From Bacillota bacterium (GTDB taxonomy: Bacteria > Bacillota > Clostridia > Christensenellales > Pumilibacteraceae): a stretch of DNA of 64,000 bases. Positions 62,266 to 64,000 of the stretch are shown here, one piece after another. The position numbers and the translations under genes were made by a program. Numbering within the stretch: position 1 is the stretch's first letter; every line of letters starts with the position of its first letter. The notes beneath the pieces are model-generated. The model was not told the origin of the DNA and made no database searches. It was given only the letters and a program-made list of their open reading frames with translations. The stretch covers positions 104,054 through 168,053 of the forward strand of contig WRAP01000002.1 of the NCBI GenBank assembly GCA_009780135.1. The letters are read 5' to 3'.

Positions 62266-63747
62266 ATGGAAAGTTTTGATATTTACAATGACATTCGCGT
62301 TAGAACTGGCGGCGATATTTATGTGGGCGTAGTGGGACCGGTGAGAAGTGGAAAATCTACTTTTATCACTAGCTTTATGAATCGCTTAATTATGCCTAAG
62401 ATAAAAGGTAAGCACGCCAAAGAGCGCATGGAAGACGAACTGCCACAATCGGCCGCTGGTAAAACTGTTATGACAACTCAGCCAAAGTTTGTGCCGAGCG
62501 AAGCTATTGCTATAACTGTAGCCGAAAACATTGACATTAGAGTGCGTCTAGTGGACTGTGTTGGCTATATGATAGACGGTGCAACAGGTCATATGGACGG
62601 CGATAAGCCTAGAATGGTTAAAACTCCGTGGAGCGATAAGGAAATGAGTTTTAATGATGCGGCTGATTTTGGTACACGCAAAGTTATAACCGACCACGCT
62701 ACTATAGGTATTGTTATGACTACCGATGGGTCTATTAGTACTGATATAGCAAGAAGTGCTTATGTAATGGCAGAGGAGCGAGTTATTTTTGAATTGCAGG
62801 CACTTAATAAGCCGTTTGTAATTGTACTAAATTCTACTGTGCCGCATTCGCCTGAGACTAAAAAGCTAGCTGAACAACTAGAGGAAAAGTACAGCACTCC
62901 TGTTCTTGCTTTAGATGCTAGCAATCTAAGCGAAAAAGATATTAACGGCATTTTTGAAAAACTACTTTATGAATTTCCTCTTCAAGGCTTTGAGGTAAAA
63001 ATCGACGAGTGGTTGCAAGCTCTTCCGCTAGAAAATTCTATAATATCCGATTTAGCATCTAAAATAAGCTCCGTTAGTGGTAGCCTTAATAAGATGAGCG
63101 ATGCTAGATTACTTAGTGCATTGTTTGAAGAAAATGATGATTTTGAACCCCTTAGCCTTTCTAATATAGAATTAGGTACGGGCAAGTTAGTTGCAACGCT
63201 TAAAGCTAAATCTAGCTTATTCTATAGGGCACTTAGTAGAGAATGCGGAGTTAATATCGAAAATGACTTTAGCTTGATGTCTAGTATGAAAGAGCTTACT
63301 CATGCTAAAAGAGAGTATGATAAAATCCGTATGGCACTAGACGAGGTTAAAGAAAAAGGCTACGGTGTAGTTACTCCAAGCTTAGAAGAAATGACTTTAG
63401 AAGAGCCTCAAATCGTAAGACAAGGCAGTCGCTATGGTGTTAAACTAAAAGCAAGTGCACCAAGCCTTCATATTATGCAGGTTGATATTGCAACTGAGGT
63501 TAGTCCTGTGCTAGGTACAGAATTGCAAAGCGAAGAATTGGTCGGATATTTACTTAGCGAATTTGAGCATAATCCAAAAAGCATTTGGGATACCGATATG
63601 TTTGGCAAAAGTTTGCATGTATTAGTAAACGAAAACCTTAACAGTAAAATCTCCTCAATGCCCGAAGTTACTCAAAAGAAGATGCGTAAAACACTTAGTC
63701 GCATTGTAAACGAAGGCAAGGGTGGAGTTATTTGTATCTTATTATAA
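62266..63747 (+). CDS. spoIVA: Stage IV sporulation protein A
   Basis: 493 residues from the ATG at 62266 (AAAAGAGGT upstream), almost the same length as the Bacillus subtilis protein (492). Start ESFDIYNDIRVRTGGDIYVGVVGPVRSGKS holds a Walker A at 24-31; the Sensor-like DCVGYMIDGA, TDHATIGIVMTTDGS and the C-terminal GKGGVICILL match SpoIVA. It hydrolyses ATP to polymerise the coat base layer on the forespore membrane and is found only in endospore formers, so it is the strongest taxonomic marker in the window. A terminator follows closely. Confidence 0.97.
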   Translation: MESFDIYNDIRVRTGGDIYVGVVGPVRSGKSTFITSFMNRLIMPKIKGKHAKERMEDELPQSAAGKTVMTTQPKFVPSEAIAITVAENIDIRVRLVDCVGYMIDGATGHMDGDKPRMVKTPWSDKEMSFNDAADFGTRKVITDHATIGIVMTTDGSISTDIARSAYVMAEERVIFELQALNKPFVIVLNSTVPHSPETKKLAEQLEEKYSTPVLALDASNLSEKDINGIFEKLLYEFPLQGFEVKIDEWLQALPLENSIISDLASKISSVSGSLNKMSDARLLSALFEENDDFEPLSLSNIELGTGKLVATLKAKSSLFYRALSRECGVNIENDFSLMSSMKELTHAKREYDKIRMALDEVKEKGYGVVTPSLEEMTLEEPQIVRQGSRYGVKLKASAPSLHIMQVDIATEVSPVLGTELQSEELVGYLLSEFEHNPKSIWDTDMFGKSLHVLVNENLNSKISSMPEVTQKKMRKTLSRIVNEGKGGVICILL

Positions 63748-63755
63748 TATTTGTT

Positions 63756-63792
63756 CAAAAAATGCGTAAGACTAAGTCTTACGCATTTTTTG
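63756..63792 (+). terminator. Terminator after spoIVA
   Basis: CAAAAAATGCGTAAGA / TCTTACGCATTTTTTG, 16-bp stem, loop CTAAG; nearly symmetric, so probably bidirectional. Confidence 0.9.
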
Positions 63793-63850
63793 AATGCCAA
63801 GCAGTGTCGGTGCGTATCGCCAACTAGCTTGCCCTCACACTCGCTCACAT

Positions 63851-64000
63851 ATGCAAGCCAAGCCTCTAGTAATTGAAATAACCGAAGGAATAATAGAATG
63901 GGAAGTCTTCATCAGTCATGGCGACAGCTTTTATATCCCTGTCTACTTCACTAATTCCGATGTTACGGCATCACTTAAAAAAGAATCTACTGCTCATAGC
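63851..64000 (+). CDS. Possible gene start, truncated by the window end
   Basis: The frame from the ATG at 63851 is open for 50 codons to the window end (QAKPLVIEITEGIIEWEVFISHG ...). There is no ribosome binding site and no promoter, and I do not recognise the sequence. It could be spurious. Confidence 0.3.
   Translation, partial: MQAKPLVIEITEGIIEWEVFISHGDSFYIPVYFTNSDVTASLKKESTAHS

Noticed and set aside
1..64000. tRNA, rRNA and CRISPR arrays
   Set aside because: Intergenic regions were read for GGTTCGAATCC-type T arms and for regularly spaced direct repeats; none were found. The tandem units at 22799 lie in a coding frame and differ in sequence.

Overview
The window reads as a chromosomal segment of an AT-rich, Gram-positive, endospore-forming bacterium, most likely an uncultured member of the Clostridia. 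The reasons are an almost intact-length SpoIVA (62266-63747), several lipoproteins with lipobox cysteines, clear sigma-A type TTGACA/TATAAT promoters, T-tailed hairpin terminators, and the Clostridia-typical neighbours YetF (DUF421) and DUF4363. I cannot assign a genus. Nearly all genes lie on the plus strand; only a collagen-like lipoprotein and a broken DtxR-type regulator are on the minus strand. No tRNA, rRNA or CRISPR array was seen.

Layout. 0-3.3 kb: two ABC transport units (a permease-ATPase fusion cut by the window edge, and a LolD/MacB-like ATPase with an FtsX-like permease). 3.3-9.4 kb: the translation operon rimP-nusA-rnpM-infB-rbfA, without a ylxQ gene, ending in a SMI1/KNR4-type gene overlapping rbfA. 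9.4-13.9 kb: nrnA, a polysaccharide-deacetylase-like protein whose catalytic residues are lost, a membrane protein, an ECF transporter S component beside coaX (pantothenate uptake plus phosphorylation is the likely link). 14.0-16.5 kb: a compact type II restriction-modification pair. 16.5-17.8 kb: homoserine dehydrogenase. 18.2-21.9 kb: a 1253-residue membrane-anchored surface protein. 22.1-24.6 kb: an RnlA-like HEPN RNase toxin followed by a coupled, interrupted kinase-like remnant instead of an RnlB antitoxin. 24.6-29.2 kb: collagen-like lipoprotein (minus strand), rpmF-plsX, and a GH16 beta-glucanase lipoprotein. 29.3-39.7 kb: clpC, rpoB, rpoC. 39.7-41.9 kb: two zinc-ribbon proteins, one with an SPFH domain.

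42.0-49.0 kb looks like an acquired island: a DtxR-family regulator destroyed by an in-frame TAA, two near-identical palindromic operators, a complete ferric-siderophore ABC importer (permease, permease, ATPase, binding lipoprotein), a GC-richer non-coding stretch that may be a mobile-element remnant, and a PD-(D/E)XK nuclease-like protein. 49.0-57.8 kb: a GlmU-like acetyltransferase with a degraded pyrophosphorylase half, a GH128 lipoprotein (with GH16 this suggests beta-1,3-glucan use), pyrH, a glycine-rich zinc-ribbon membrane protein, two paralogous membrane proteins, mtnN, yetF and DUF4363. 58.1-64.0 kb: a Cys/Gly-rich small protein, a subtilisin-like protease, a lipoprotein, spoIVA, and the start of one more possible gene.

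Three patterns cut across the window. First, several genes without a Shine-Dalgarno sequence have a -10 hexamer exactly 6 nt before the ATG, which predicts leaderless mRNAs. Second, a family of about 50-nt hairpin repeats sits just upstream of genes, and a related 20-22-residue tandem repeat appears inside the coding linker of the RnlA-like toxin. Third, two genes carry in-frame stop codons (one TGA, one TAA) in otherwise continuous reading frames.
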